From contig JAAYQU010000036.1 in the NCBI GenBank assembly GCA_012519055.1, forward strand, positions 1-37,356: a stretch of 37,356 nucleotides of DNA, written 5' to 3'. Shown here piece by piece: positions 26,492 to 33,630 of the stretch; positions within the stretch are counted from its first letter, which is position 1, and the number at the start of each line of letters is the position of its first letter. The notes under the pieces were generated by a model that saw nothing but the letters and a program-made list of their open reading frames with translations, had not been told where the DNA came from and did not search any database. The stretch comes from Bacteroidales bacterium (GTDB lineage: Bacteria; Bacteroidota; Bacteroidia; Bacteroidales; Salinivirgaceae). Both the position numbers and the translations under genes were made by a program.

Positions 26492-28147
26492 CTATTTCTT
26501 CTCCTCTTCATCCTCCACCAATATCTGATTAGCTCTGTCAAGTGCTAAGGAAAATTCAGGGAAAATATTTGCTTTCCCAACCATAAAAACAATTCTATAT
26601 TTCTCTAATTCACTATGAACTTGAGGATTAACACCAGAAAGAACAACTTTAGTTCCCTCGTGCTGTACAAACCTAACAGCTTCTTTCAAGTTCTTAATAC
26701 CTGTTGAGTCAATAAAAGGTACGTGCCTCATTCTAATAATAAGCACCTTATACTTCGTTCCACTGGTTTTAATTACTTCTCCGTAGCGTTTAGCAGACGC
26801 AAAGAAGAAAGGTCCACTAATCTCGTATATCCCTATTGATTTGTCAACATCAGAATAGTTATCAAGAATATCACTATCTATTGATGTGGATAATTCAGGT
26901 TTTATATCAGACATACGTTTCATAAATAGAAGTGCAGATAAAACGACGCCAACCTGTATAGCTATGGTTAAATCAACGGCTACGGTTAAAATAAAGGTTG
27001 ATAAAAGTATAATAATATCAAAGGCACTTCCTCTCAAAATACTTACAAACGTGCGCCATTCACTCATATTATAAGCAACAACAATAAGAATACCTGCCAG
27101 ACATGACATTGGAATAAATCCGGCATATTTACCAAACACTAACATTATAATAAGTAACGTAATTGCATGCATAATACCAGCGATCGGAGTACGTCCGCCG
27201 TTTTTAACATTGGTTGCTGTTCGGGCAATTGCTCCTGTTGCTGGAATACCACCAAAAAGTGGAGTAACAACGTTGGCAATACCTTGAGCAATAAGTTCGG
27301 TGTTAGATCTGTGATGTCCCCCTATCATACCATCGGCTACAACAGCAGAAAGCAACGACTCAATACCACCTAATAGTGCAATTGTTACAGCCGGCGCAAA
27401 ATAATTTCCAATATTACGCCACTCTATTTCCGGTATTGAAACGCTGATTTTTGATGGGATTTCTCCGTATATACTACCTATTGTGGTAACATCTAATTTA
27501 AAAATTGCAACTATAGACGTTACTACAAGAATAGCTATAAACGAGCCGGGAACAACAGTAGTTATCTTTTTTGAATAAACTGATATTAATATGGTAAGCA
27601 CTGTTAACGCGATTGCTGTAATATTGAATGTTGATAATGCTGATATATATACACTCCATTTTTCAAAGAAATCAGATGGAACACTTTCAATGCTAAGTCC
27701 CAATGCATCTTTAATCTGTGTTGAAAATATTACCAATGCAATACCACTTGTAAAGCCTACTATCAAAGGATATGGGAAGAACTTTAAAAGTGCTCCTAGC
27801 TTTAGAAGTCCAAAAGCAATTAACAGCACTCCTGCAAGAATAGTAGATAGCATTAAACCATCTAATCCATATTGCGTAACTATACCAAAAAGAATAACTA
27901 TAAATGCTCCTGTTGGACCTCCTATCTGAACTCTACTACCTCCTAAAAAGGATATTATAAAACCTGCTATAATAGCGGTAACAAGTCCTTTCTCGGGGGA
28001 TACGCCAGATGCGACAGCAAAAGCAATTGATAATGGTAAAGCAACTATTCCAACAATAACACCTGCAAGAATATCTTTAGTTAATTGCTCCTTGGTTATT
28101 CCTTTTTTTAAAACAGTAAATAACTTTGGTCTGAATATTTCGTTCAT
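26492..28147 (-). CDS. SulP-family anion transporter with STAS domain
   Basis: Inner-membrane transporter of 551 residues in the SLC26/SulP family, whose bacterial members carry sulphate, bicarbonate or C4-dicarboxylates. The N-terminal 420 residues form the multi-helix transport unit; conserved segments are DILAGVIVGIVALPLSIAFA near the start, GGSRVQIGGPTGAF (about residues 69-82) and a later GGIPATGAIARTATNVKNGG (about 297-316). The C-terminal cytoplasmic STAS domain (about 435-540) includes VLIIRMRHVPFIDSTGIKNL. The last residues are acidic (VEDEEEKK). The substrate cannot be decided; no carbonic anhydrase or sulphate-assimilation gene is adjacent. A strong promoter candidate precedes the ATG at 28147, and the gene is alone in its unit. 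Confidence 0.94.
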   Translation of the reverse strand: MNEIFRPKLFTVLKKGITKEQLTKDILAGVIVGIVALPLSIAFAVASGVSPEKGLVTAIIAGFIISFLGGSRVQIGGPTGAFIVILFGIVTQYGLDGLMLSTILAGVLLIAFGLLKLGALLKFFPYPLIVGFTSGIALVIFSTQIKDALGLSIESVPSDFFEKWSVYISALSTFNITAIALTVLTILISVYSKKITTVVPGSFIAILVVTSIVAIFKLDVTTIGSIYGEIPSKISVSIPEIEWRNIGNYFAPAVTIALLGGIESLLSAVVADGMIGGHHRSNTELIAQGIANVVTPLFGGIPATGAIARTATNVKNGGRTPIAGIMHAITLLIIMLVFGKYAGFIPMSCLAGILIVVAYNMSEWRTFVSILRGSAFDIIILLSTFILTVAVDLTIAIQVGVVLSALLFMKRMSDIKPELSTSIDSDILDNYSDVDKSIGIYEISGPFFFASAKRYGEVIKTSGTKYKVLIIRMRHVPFIDSTGIKNLKEAVRFVQHEGTKVVLSGVNPQVHSELEKYRIVFMVGKANIFPEFSLALDRANQILVEDEEEKK

Positions 28148-28213
28148 AAACTAAATATTAAAATTGATATATTACTGATTTTCAGTACATATACATAATA
28201 TACACAATTGCCG

Positions 28214-28245
28214 CAAATATACGGTTCTTTGTCATATGCCACAAA
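28214..28245 (-). promoter_or_regulatory. Promoter of sulP
   Basis: On the minus strand TTTG (28242-28245), 20 bases, then TATATTTG (28214-28221): a near-perfect Bacteroidota promoter. The expected transcript start is near 28207, about 60 bases before the ATG. Confidence 0.7.
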
Positions 28246-28377
28246 AAATAATTAAATATATTTTAAAATAAGGATTCCAAAAGTCTTTTATTAATTTGAA
28301 ATAGAATATTTTAAAACTAATGAGTTGTTAAAGCTTATTTAAAAACAGATAAAAGCTAAATATTTTATCATTTTTCT

Positions 28378-28407
28378 TTTGCAATAAAGAAATTCACACT
28401 ATATTTG
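28378..28407 (+). promoter_or_regulatory. Promoter of tRNA-Val
   Basis: TTTG (28378-28381), 18 bases, then TATATTTG (28400-28407), placed 24 bases before the mature tRNA 5' end. It matches the Bacteroidota consensus at every position of both elements. Confidence 0.75.
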
Positions 28408-28431
28408 CACTCGCAAAACAGCAATTCTATT

Positions 28432-28506
28432 GGGCGGTTAGCTCAGCTGGTTCAGAGCACCTGGTTTACACCCAGGGGGTCGGGGGTTCGAATCCCTCAC
28501 CGCCCA
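28432..28506 (+). tRNA. tRNA-Val (anticodon TAC)
   Basis: Acceptor GGGCGGT pairing with ACCGCCC, discriminator A, D-arm GCTC/GAGC, anticodon stem CCTGG/CCAGG around TTTACAC (anticodon TAC), T-loop TTCGAAT. No encoded CCA. It is transcribed alone, between its own promoter and terminator. Confidence 0.97.
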
Positions 28507-28514
28507 CAAACAAT

Positions 28515-28549
28515 AAAAGGTTGCACGAGTTATTTCGGCAACCTTTTTT
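28515..28549 (+). terminator. Rho-independent terminator after tRNA-Val
   Basis: aaaaggttgc (28515-28524) pairs with gcaacctttt (28538-28547), with T-run 28544-28549. It begins 9 bases after the tRNA and ends 26 bases before the next ATG. Confidence 0.9.
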
Positions 28550-28574
28550 AATTTTGTTTATACCCAGATGACTT

Positions 28575-29633
28575 ATGACTAACTACAACATATTTATCAC
28601 CGCCGCTACCAACCTGGCAAAACGCTTACATACTAATCAAAAAGATAAAGCAGGTGTTAGTTATTTCGATGGACACCTAAAAGCAGTAGCTAATCAAGGG
28701 CGAACCTGGTTAGAGAAAATTGCAGGGTATCTGCATGATGTATGTGAAGATACTCCTCATACCGTTGAGAATGTGTTGAATATGCTTGAACAAGAAGCAG
28801 GTACAGAACTCCCCTCGCTTCCAAAGCAGGAACTTGCTGACGCTCTTTATCTTCTAAATAACCACAATTTTACCTCACGTGATGAATATATTGTTGCTAT
28901 TGGAAAACAGCTGTTGGCAACGGCTGTAAAACTCAAGGACTTGCAAAATAATATGGATTTATCGCGCATACCAACCCCAACAAAAAAAGATTTAGAGAGA
29001 ATAAAACGCTATAAGTCAGAATATGACTATTTGACACAAAAGTATATGGAATTGCGTAAACCATGTATCCTCTTTGTTCATGGATATAACAGTAGTTCAT
29101 TAGGTTTTACGGCAAATGAGCTAAGACGACAATTGGGCGAAGAAGCCGTTGTCTTTGCTCCCTCTTTCTCTAATAAGTTAGAGCGGTTTGATAATATTTT
29201 GGCTAATATCGAGCAAGCGCAAGCAGTAGTTGATTATGAGGGAATTGATTTGGTTATCGGCTCAAGCATGGGAGCATTTACTGCTTTGAGAGTTAAGGGT
29301 GTACCGAGAATTATTATCAACCCCTGTATGAAGCCGTCTGAACAGTTTGAGAGACTTCTTTTTAATGAAACCACAACAGAAGAGATTGCTAAATACGTTG
29401 ATTTAGAACAAAGTCTCGCTCCTACAAAGTTAGAACAGGAACAGACATGGGCTCTATTTGCTGACGAAGATGAGCTCTTCTCCTACAAAGCTGAATTTCA
29501 AAGCCTTTTTGGAGCAACAAATTGTTTACAAGTTCCCGGCGAACATCGGAATAATTCCCAACGAGTTAGGGAGCACATTATACCGTTGATATACACCTTA
29601 ATTGAAAACGGGGTGATAAAATGTAGATGGTAA
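28575..29633 (+). CDS. Fusion of a SpoT/MESH1-like HD domain and a YqiA-like serine hydrolase
   Basis: A 352-residue two-domain protein. Domain 1 (residues 1-160) has the metal-dependent HD pattern of small SpoT/MESH1-like phosphohydrolases: KAGVSYFDGHLKAVA with H34, YLHDVCEDT with H54-D55, and VKLKDLQNNMDLSRIP with D122, the usual H...HD...D set. Relatives include (p)ppGpp hydrolases and HD proteins often labelled GTP pyrophosphokinase; no synthetase, TGS or ACT domain is present. Domain 2 (about 163-345) is an alpha/beta hydrolase close to the YqiA/UPF0227 esterases: CILFVHGYNSSSLG, nucleophile elbow GSSMG with S231, probable acid in FADEDELF (D297 or D299), and H324 in PGEHR. Both active sites look complete. 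The start ATG at 28575 is the first good one, and no stop or restart separates the domains. Substrates unknown. Confidence 0.85.
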   Translation: MTNYNIFITAATNLAKRLHTNQKDKAGVSYFDGHLKAVANQGRTWLEKIAGYLHDVCEDTPHTVENVLNMLEQEAGTELPSLPKQELADALYLLNNHNFTSRDEYIVAIGKQLLATAVKLKDLQNNMDLSRIPTPTKKDLERIKRYKSEYDYLTQKYMELRKPCILFVHGYNSSSLGFTANELRRQLGEEAVVFAPSFSNKLERFDNILANIEQAQAVVDYEGIDLVIGSSMGAFTALRVKGVPRIIINPCMKPSEQFERLLFNETTTEEIAKYVDLEQSLAPTKLEQEQTWALFADEDELFSYKAEFQSLFGATNCLQVPGEHRNNSQRVREHIIPLIYTLIENGVIKCRW

Positions 29634-29700
29634 AATAATTTGCTGTATTTCATCCCGATTGAAAGTATAAGTAAACAGGCAAGTTTGCGCGAAACATAAA

Positions 29701-29732
29701 AATTGCTCATTGTTAATTGCTCATTGTTAATT
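29701..29732 (+). repeat. 14-base tandem repeat (two copies plus a partial one)
   Basis: aattgctcattgtt occurs at 29701-29714 and 29715-29728, followed by a partial third aatt. It lies in the 134-base gap before malQ. Similar ttgttaattg/caattaacaa strings occur at about 23709-23725. Confidence 0.75.
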
Positions 29733-29767
29733 GATTTAGTTAATTTGCATAATAAAACGCAATACCT

Positions 29768-32494
29768 ATGAATATCTCATTTAACATTTATTACAAAACA
29801 CATTTTGGACAATCGCTAATATTAGAGATACGACAACCAGATACGGGTTCTAAGTCAATATTAAAAATGAATTTAATTGACGCTGAATCAGGACATTGGC
29901 AGGCTGATATTGTTATTCCCGATAGTGTTAAAACAGTTAAATATAGATATTCAATCGAAGACAGTAACAATTCCTTTAAAATTGAAGAATGGGGAGATGA
30001 CCGCCAAGTTAATGTAGAAGGTGCAAGCAATCACGTTGTTTTTGACTCTTGGCGTTCGGCTTCTGACCCACGTTATGCGTTGTTTAGCAAGGCTATAGGA
30101 GAAACAATATTGTCGTATAATAACAGGATAGCACCAAAGCCTAATGTTACTAAAAAGGGAATAAAAGTGATATTCAAAATTGCTATTTCGCGGATTGATA
30201 GCAAACATAGGGTTGTGATAACTGGCTCAAATAGAGAGTTGGGGAACTGGGATATTAAACAAGCAGTTGAAATGCACAACCAGAACCACCCTGTTTGGGA
30301 AGCTGAAACTTTTGTTAACAATAAAACCCAAAGTATTGAGTATAAATATTGTATAATTGACAGAAAGTCGAAAAAAACAGTGTTTTCTGAAGATGGTGCA
30401 AATAGAGTTGTAAATATTAAGGTAAGTGAGTGTAAAGCCTTAGTTATCAATATAAATGATGAACATTTTAACTATCCGACCGAACCATGGAAATGTGCAG
30501 GGGTTGCAATTCCTGTATTCTCTTTACGAAGAAAAAATGGTTGTGGCGTTGGTGAGTTTTCGGATATTAAACTGTTGGTTGACTGGGCTTTAAAAACAGG
30601 AATGAAAATAATACAAATTCTTCCTGTTAACGATACCATTGCAACACACACTTGGATGGACTCTTATCCATATTCGGGTATTTCGGTATATGCGCTACAT
30701 CCTATCTATATAAATATCAGCTTGATAGGAAAACTAAAAGCTAAGGTTACGCAGCAAATAATTGACAAACAGAGTCAATACTTAAACGGTCTTGAAAGAG
30801 TGGATTATGAGGCTGTAATGCGCTTAAAATCAAGATTTTTTAAACAAATATATGACGAGCAAAAGAGGGCTTTTCTGAAAGAACCCGAATATATTGAGTT
30901 TTTTGAAGCAAACAAAGATTGGTTAAAGCCTTACGCGGCGTTTTCATATCTTAGGGATCTGTTTAACACGGTCGATTTTTTACGTTGGGGAAAATATTCG
31001 AGCTTCTCTCCCGCTATTATTAATGAAATTTGCGATGCTCAATCGGCTCATTTTGACGATGTTGCAATACATTACTTTATCCAATATCACGCACATAAAC
31101 AGTTGCTTGATGCTGCCAATTATGCACGAAAAAAGGGCGTTGCACTTAAAGGCGATATTCCCATAGGTATATACAGAAATAGTGTCGATGCATGGGTATC
31201 TCCTGAACTGTACAATATTGATGCTCAGGCAGGTGCACCACCTGACGACTTCTCTGTTTCGGGGCAAAACTGGCGGTTCCCGACATACAACTGGGACAGA
31301 ATGCAAAAAGATAACTACAAATGGTGGCAACAACGCCTACAAAAAATGGCTGACTATTTCGACGCGTTTAGAATTGACCATATATTAGGTTTCTTTAGGA
31401 TTTGGGAAATACCTGAAAATCAGATTGAAGGATTGCTTGGGAGATTTAATCCCTCTCTTCCATTTAGCAAGCAGGAGCTGTTAGACCGTGGTATGTGGTT
31501 CGATTACGATAGATTATGTCGCCCATATATCAGAAGGCACTTTTTATATGATATTTTTGGAGCAGACAGTGATGAGGTAATCGCCAGATATTTAGATGAG
31601 TACGCTCCAAATTGCTACAATTTAAAACCGCAATACAATAACCAAAAGAGTATTGAAAAGGCTCTTGCAACCTCTCCCGACAGTGACAGAAATACAATAT
31701 TGAAAAATGATAGAATAAAATGTGGATTATTTGAGTTGGTATCTGAGGTTATCTTGTTAGAGGCTCCTAACTCAAAGGGAGAATATTTTGTACCTCGACA
31801 TTCAATGCATAATACTCGTTCATATAGAGAGTTAGACGATTCATCTAAAGAGAAACTTAATAAGCTGTATTATGACTATTTTTACAAAAGAAACGAAGAA
31901 TTTTGGGCTTCTAATGCAATGAAAAAGCTACCCACAATAAAAAAAGCAACCAGTATGCTGCTTTGTGGCGAAGATTTAGGAATGGTACCACGGTGTGTGC
32001 CTGAGATAATGAATCAATTGGGAATATTAAGCCTTGAAATTCAACGTATGCCAAAACAGCCTGATTTAGAGTTTGCACACCCGAACAATTATCCTTATCT
32101 GTCGGTGGCAAGCACCTCGTCACATGATACATCTACGTTACGCGGTTGGTGGGAAGAGGATTCTTCTCGATCGCAAAGGTTTTTTAACAATATTCTTTGG
32201 AATAGGGGAAACTCCCCTTTCTACTGTGAAACATGGTTAGTAAAGCAAATTATTGAACAGCATTTGCATTCGCCAAGTATGCTTGCAATTTTTCCGCTGC
32301 AAGATATATTGGGATTGTCTGAAAAGCTACGCTACGAAAACGCGCAGGGAGAGCGTATAAACCAGCCTGCCAACCCAAATAATTATTGGAGATACAGAAT
32401 GCACTTGTGTTTGGAGGATTTAATTGAAGAACAGGAGTTTAACGCCGAAGTTAAAAGTTTGATTGATAATTCGGAAAGGAATAAAATTTATTAA
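29768..32494 (+). CDS. malQ: 4-alpha-glucanotransferase with two N-terminal CBM20 modules (DPE2-like)
   Basis: Cytoplasmic GH77 amylomaltase of 908 residues that transfers alpha-1,4-glucan segments between maltodextrins or onto glycogen. Two starch-binding CBM20 modules come first: about residues 1-100 (WQADIVIP then VKYRYSI) and about 130-240 (VVITGSNRELGNWDIKQAV, VWEAETFV, IEYKYCII). The GH77 barrel follows from about 250, beginning GVAIPVFSLRRKNGCGVGEFS. Catalytic residues: nucleophile D537 in FRIDHILGFFR, acid/base E735 in LLCGEDLGMVP and D787 in SSHDTSTLRGWW. There is an insertion in the barrel compared with E. coli MalQ, as in plant DPE2, which has the same double CBM20. No signal peptide. 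No other glycogen or maltose gene is visible nearby. Confidence 0.95.
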   Translation: MNISFNIYYKTHFGQSLILEIRQPDTGSKSILKMNLIDAESGHWQADIVIPDSVKTVKYRYSIEDSNNSFKIEEWGDDRQVNVEGASNHVVFDSWRSASDPRYALFSKAIGETILSYNNRIAPKPNVTKKGIKVIFKIAISRIDSKHRVVITGSNRELGNWDIKQAVEMHNQNHPVWEAETFVNNKTQSIEYKYCIIDRKSKKTVFSEDGANRVVNIKVSECKALVININDEHFNYPTEPWKCAGVAIPVFSLRRKNGCGVGEFSDIKLLVDWALKTGMKIIQILPVNDTIATHTWMDSYPYSGISVYALHPIYINISLIGKLKAKVTQQIIDKQSQYLNGLERVDYEAVMRLKSRFFKQIYDEQKRAFLKEPEYIEFFEANKDWLKPYAAFSYLRDLFNTVDFLRWGKYSSFSPAIINEICDAQSAHFDDVAIHYFIQYHAHKQLLDAANYARKKGVALKGDIPIGIYRNSVDAWVSPELYNIDAQAGAPPDDFSVSGQNWRFPTYNWDRMQKDNYKWWQQRLQKMADYFDAFRIDHILGFFRIWEIPENQIEGLLGRFNPSLPFSKQELLDRGMWFDYDRLCRPYIRRHFLYDIFGADSDEVIARYLDEYAPNCYNLKPQYNNQKSIEKALATSPDSDRNTILKNDRIKCGLFELVSEVILLEAPNSKGEYFVPRHSMHNTRSYRELDDSSKEKLNKLYYDYFYKRNEEFWASNAMKKLPTIKKATSMLLCGEDLGMVPRCVPEIMNQLGILSLEIQRMPKQPDLEFAHPNNYPYLSVASTSSHDTSTLRGWWEEDSSRSQRFFNNILWNRGNSPFYCETWLVKQIIEQHLHSPSMLAIFPLQDILGLSEKLRYENAQGERINQPANPNNYWRYRMHLCLEDLIEEQEFNAEVKSLIDNSERNKIY

Positions 32495-32536
32495 TAGAGT
32501 CGGAAGTCGGAAGAAAAAAACGTACACTTAATGAAC

Positions 32537-32567
32537 TTTTAACTTATAAAAATAATAGGTACTTTTG
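32537..32567 (+). promoter_or_regulatory. Candidate promoter directly before the YigZ-family gene
   Basis: TTTT (32537-32540), 19 bases, then TACTTTTG (32560-32567, fits TAnnTTTG). The expected transcript start falls at or within a base or two of the ATG at 32573, so a leaderless mRNA is possible. Confidence 0.35.
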
Positions 32568-32572
32568 TTCTT

Positions 32573-33181
32573 ATGGACGAAACTGGTATATATAAAACTA
32601 TAAAAGCTCCTTCTGAAGGGGAGTACAAAGAAAAAGGCAGCAAGTTTTTAGCTTTTGCCTACCCTGTATCTACTGAAGATGAGTTTAAAGATATATTAGC
32701 TGACCTGAAAAAACGCTTTTATGATGCTCGCCACCATGTGTATGCGTTTAGAATAGGTGCCGACAAGAAGTTTTACCGTTGCTCCGATGATGGCGAACCG
32801 CCAAACAGCAGTGGACCGCCTGTCTTGGGGCAGATACTAAGTTTTGATTTAACAAATATTGCAATTATAGTTGTCCGTTACTTTGGCGGAACGAAACTTG
32901 GTGTTCCCGGATTGATAAATGCCTATAGGAGTGCTACAAGTGACGCTATACAAAACGCTGAAATAATTGAAGTTACAGAAACAAAAACAGTTGAAATAAA
33001 GTTTCAATACCCCGCTATTGGCAATGTTATGAGGATAATAAACGAAGAGGGTTTAGAGGTGTTAGATAGAGAGATGTTAACTGACTGTAAATTTGTTTTA
33101 TCAATAAAAGTACCTGATTTTGATAGAGTTATTGAGAGGATAGAGGATTTGAGGATGTGTGAAATAAACTATGAAAGGTAA
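32573..33181 (+). CDS. YigZ / IMPACT-family protein
   Basis: A 202-residue cytoplasmic protein of the YigZ family (UPF0029 N-terminal plus DUF1949 C-terminal). The signature region is DARHHVYAFRIG followed by YRCSDDGEPPNSSGPPVL (about residues 50-83) and VVRYFGGTKLGVPGL (about 101-115). The C-terminal half (about 135-200) has the ferredoxin-like DUF1949 pattern. The eukaryotic homologue IMPACT modulates Gcn2; the bacterial proteins have an RNA- or nucleotide-related role that is not settled. The gene lies 79 bases after malQ, with a gtcggaa repeat in the gap, and ends at a palindrome-rich intergenic island. Confidence 0.92.
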   Translation: MDETGIYKTIKAPSEGEYKEKGSKFLAFAYPVSTEDEFKDILADLKKRFYDARHHVYAFRIGADKKFYRCSDDGEPPNSSGPPVLGQILSFDLTNIAIIVVRYFGGTKLGVPGLINAYRSATSDAIQNAEIIEVTETKTVEIKFQYPAIGNVMRIINEEGLEVLDREMLTDCKFVLSIKVPDFDRVIERIEDLRMCEINYER

Positions 33182-33299
33182 AAGGTACAAGGAGAAAGGT
33201 AAAAGTCGGAAGACCGAAGTCGGAAGTCGGAATCTCTTAGCTATTGGCTGTTAGCTATTAGCCTTTGGCTATTAGAGGGGGCAATTGTTGTATCAATAG

Positions 33300-33319
33300 C
33301 CCCGACTTTCAAGTCGGGG
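33300..33319. repeat. Palindrome 1: 9-base perfect arms
   Basis: ccccgactt and aagtcgggg separated by tc. GC-rich against an AT-rich background; it would form a stable hairpin in DNA or RNA and could act as a terminator stem for the YigZ-family gene. Confidence 0.85.
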
Positions 33320-33340
33320 ATTAGGTTGACACACGTGTTT

Positions 33341-33356
33341 TTGGGCTTTAGCCCAA
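33341..33356. repeat. Palindrome 2: 7-base perfect arms
   Basis: ttgggct and agcccaa separated by tt, following the short palindrome acacgtgt at 33331-33338. Confidence 0.8.
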
Positions 33357-33388
33357 GTAATGCGGTTCGCGCAGGCAACGATTTAAAC

Positions 33389-33416
33389 GTATAGACGGAG
33401 CACGCTCCGTCTATAC
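33389..33416. repeat. Palindrome 3: 13-base perfect arms
   Basis: gtatagacggagc (33389-33401) and gctccgtctatac (33404-33416) separated by ac. This is the longest perfect palindrome I saw in the window. Confidence 0.9.
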
Positions 33417-33502
33417 ACTTCGTTGATATTCTGACAATTACAGTTTTCAAGAGTGTCCACTGTACACCATTCACCAATCAGCAATCACTTCCTGTTACTT
33501 TG

Positions 33503-33561
33503 GATTTTGTGAGAGACACCATAATATGATTTTGTGAGAGACGCCATAATATGACGTCTCT
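33503..33561. repeat. 25-base tandem repeat ending in copy 2 of the dispersed palindrome
   Basis: A 25-base unit (gattttgtgagagac, A or G, then ccataatat) occurs at 33503-33527 and 33528-33552. The second unit continues into the complete palindrome at 33537-33561, which matches the reverse complement of 10932-10956 at 24 of 25 positions. Confidence 0.8.
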
Positions 33562-33600
33562 ACAACACCTTGACATTCAAACAACTTATTGATTATTGTT

Positions 33601-33620
33601 CACTTCGGCTTCGCTCAGTG
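33601..33620. repeat. Imperfect palindrome cact...agtg
   Basis: cacttcggcttcgctcagtg has complementary ends cact/agtg and an imperfect middle. I recall very similar CACTGAGC...GAAGTG intergenic repeats from other Bacteroidota genomes; that recollection is not checked here. It lies 11 bases beyond the htpG stop codon. Confidence 0.6.
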
Positions 33621-33630
33621 CGTCGCATTG

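Larger units (their letters stand above)
33182..33630. repeat. Palindrome island between the convergent YigZ-family and htpG genes
   Basis: About 450 bases made almost wholly of repeats. In order: aaaggtaaaag runs and a gtcggaa tandem (33175-33232); tagctattggct-type repeats (33239-33276); then five distinct palindromes, the main ones listed separately. The gtcggaa motif also occurs after malQ (32498-32513). A 78-codon minus-strand frame spans the palindromes but is not credible. Nothing resembling a transposase gene is present. Confidence 0.8.

Noticed and set aside
28432-28574. Integration site at tRNA-Val
   Set aside because: No integrase gene, no repeated tRNA 3' end nearby; the tRNA has its own promoter and terminator.
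33241-33477. 78-codon minus-strand frame in the palindrome island
   Set aside because: It runs straight across several palindromes, so its translation reflects repeat sequence; its composition and context do not suggest a real protein.
33182-33630. CRISPR array
   Set aside because: The repeats differ from each other, spacing is irregular and there are no cas genes; the unit at 33503-33552 is a simple two-copy tandem.
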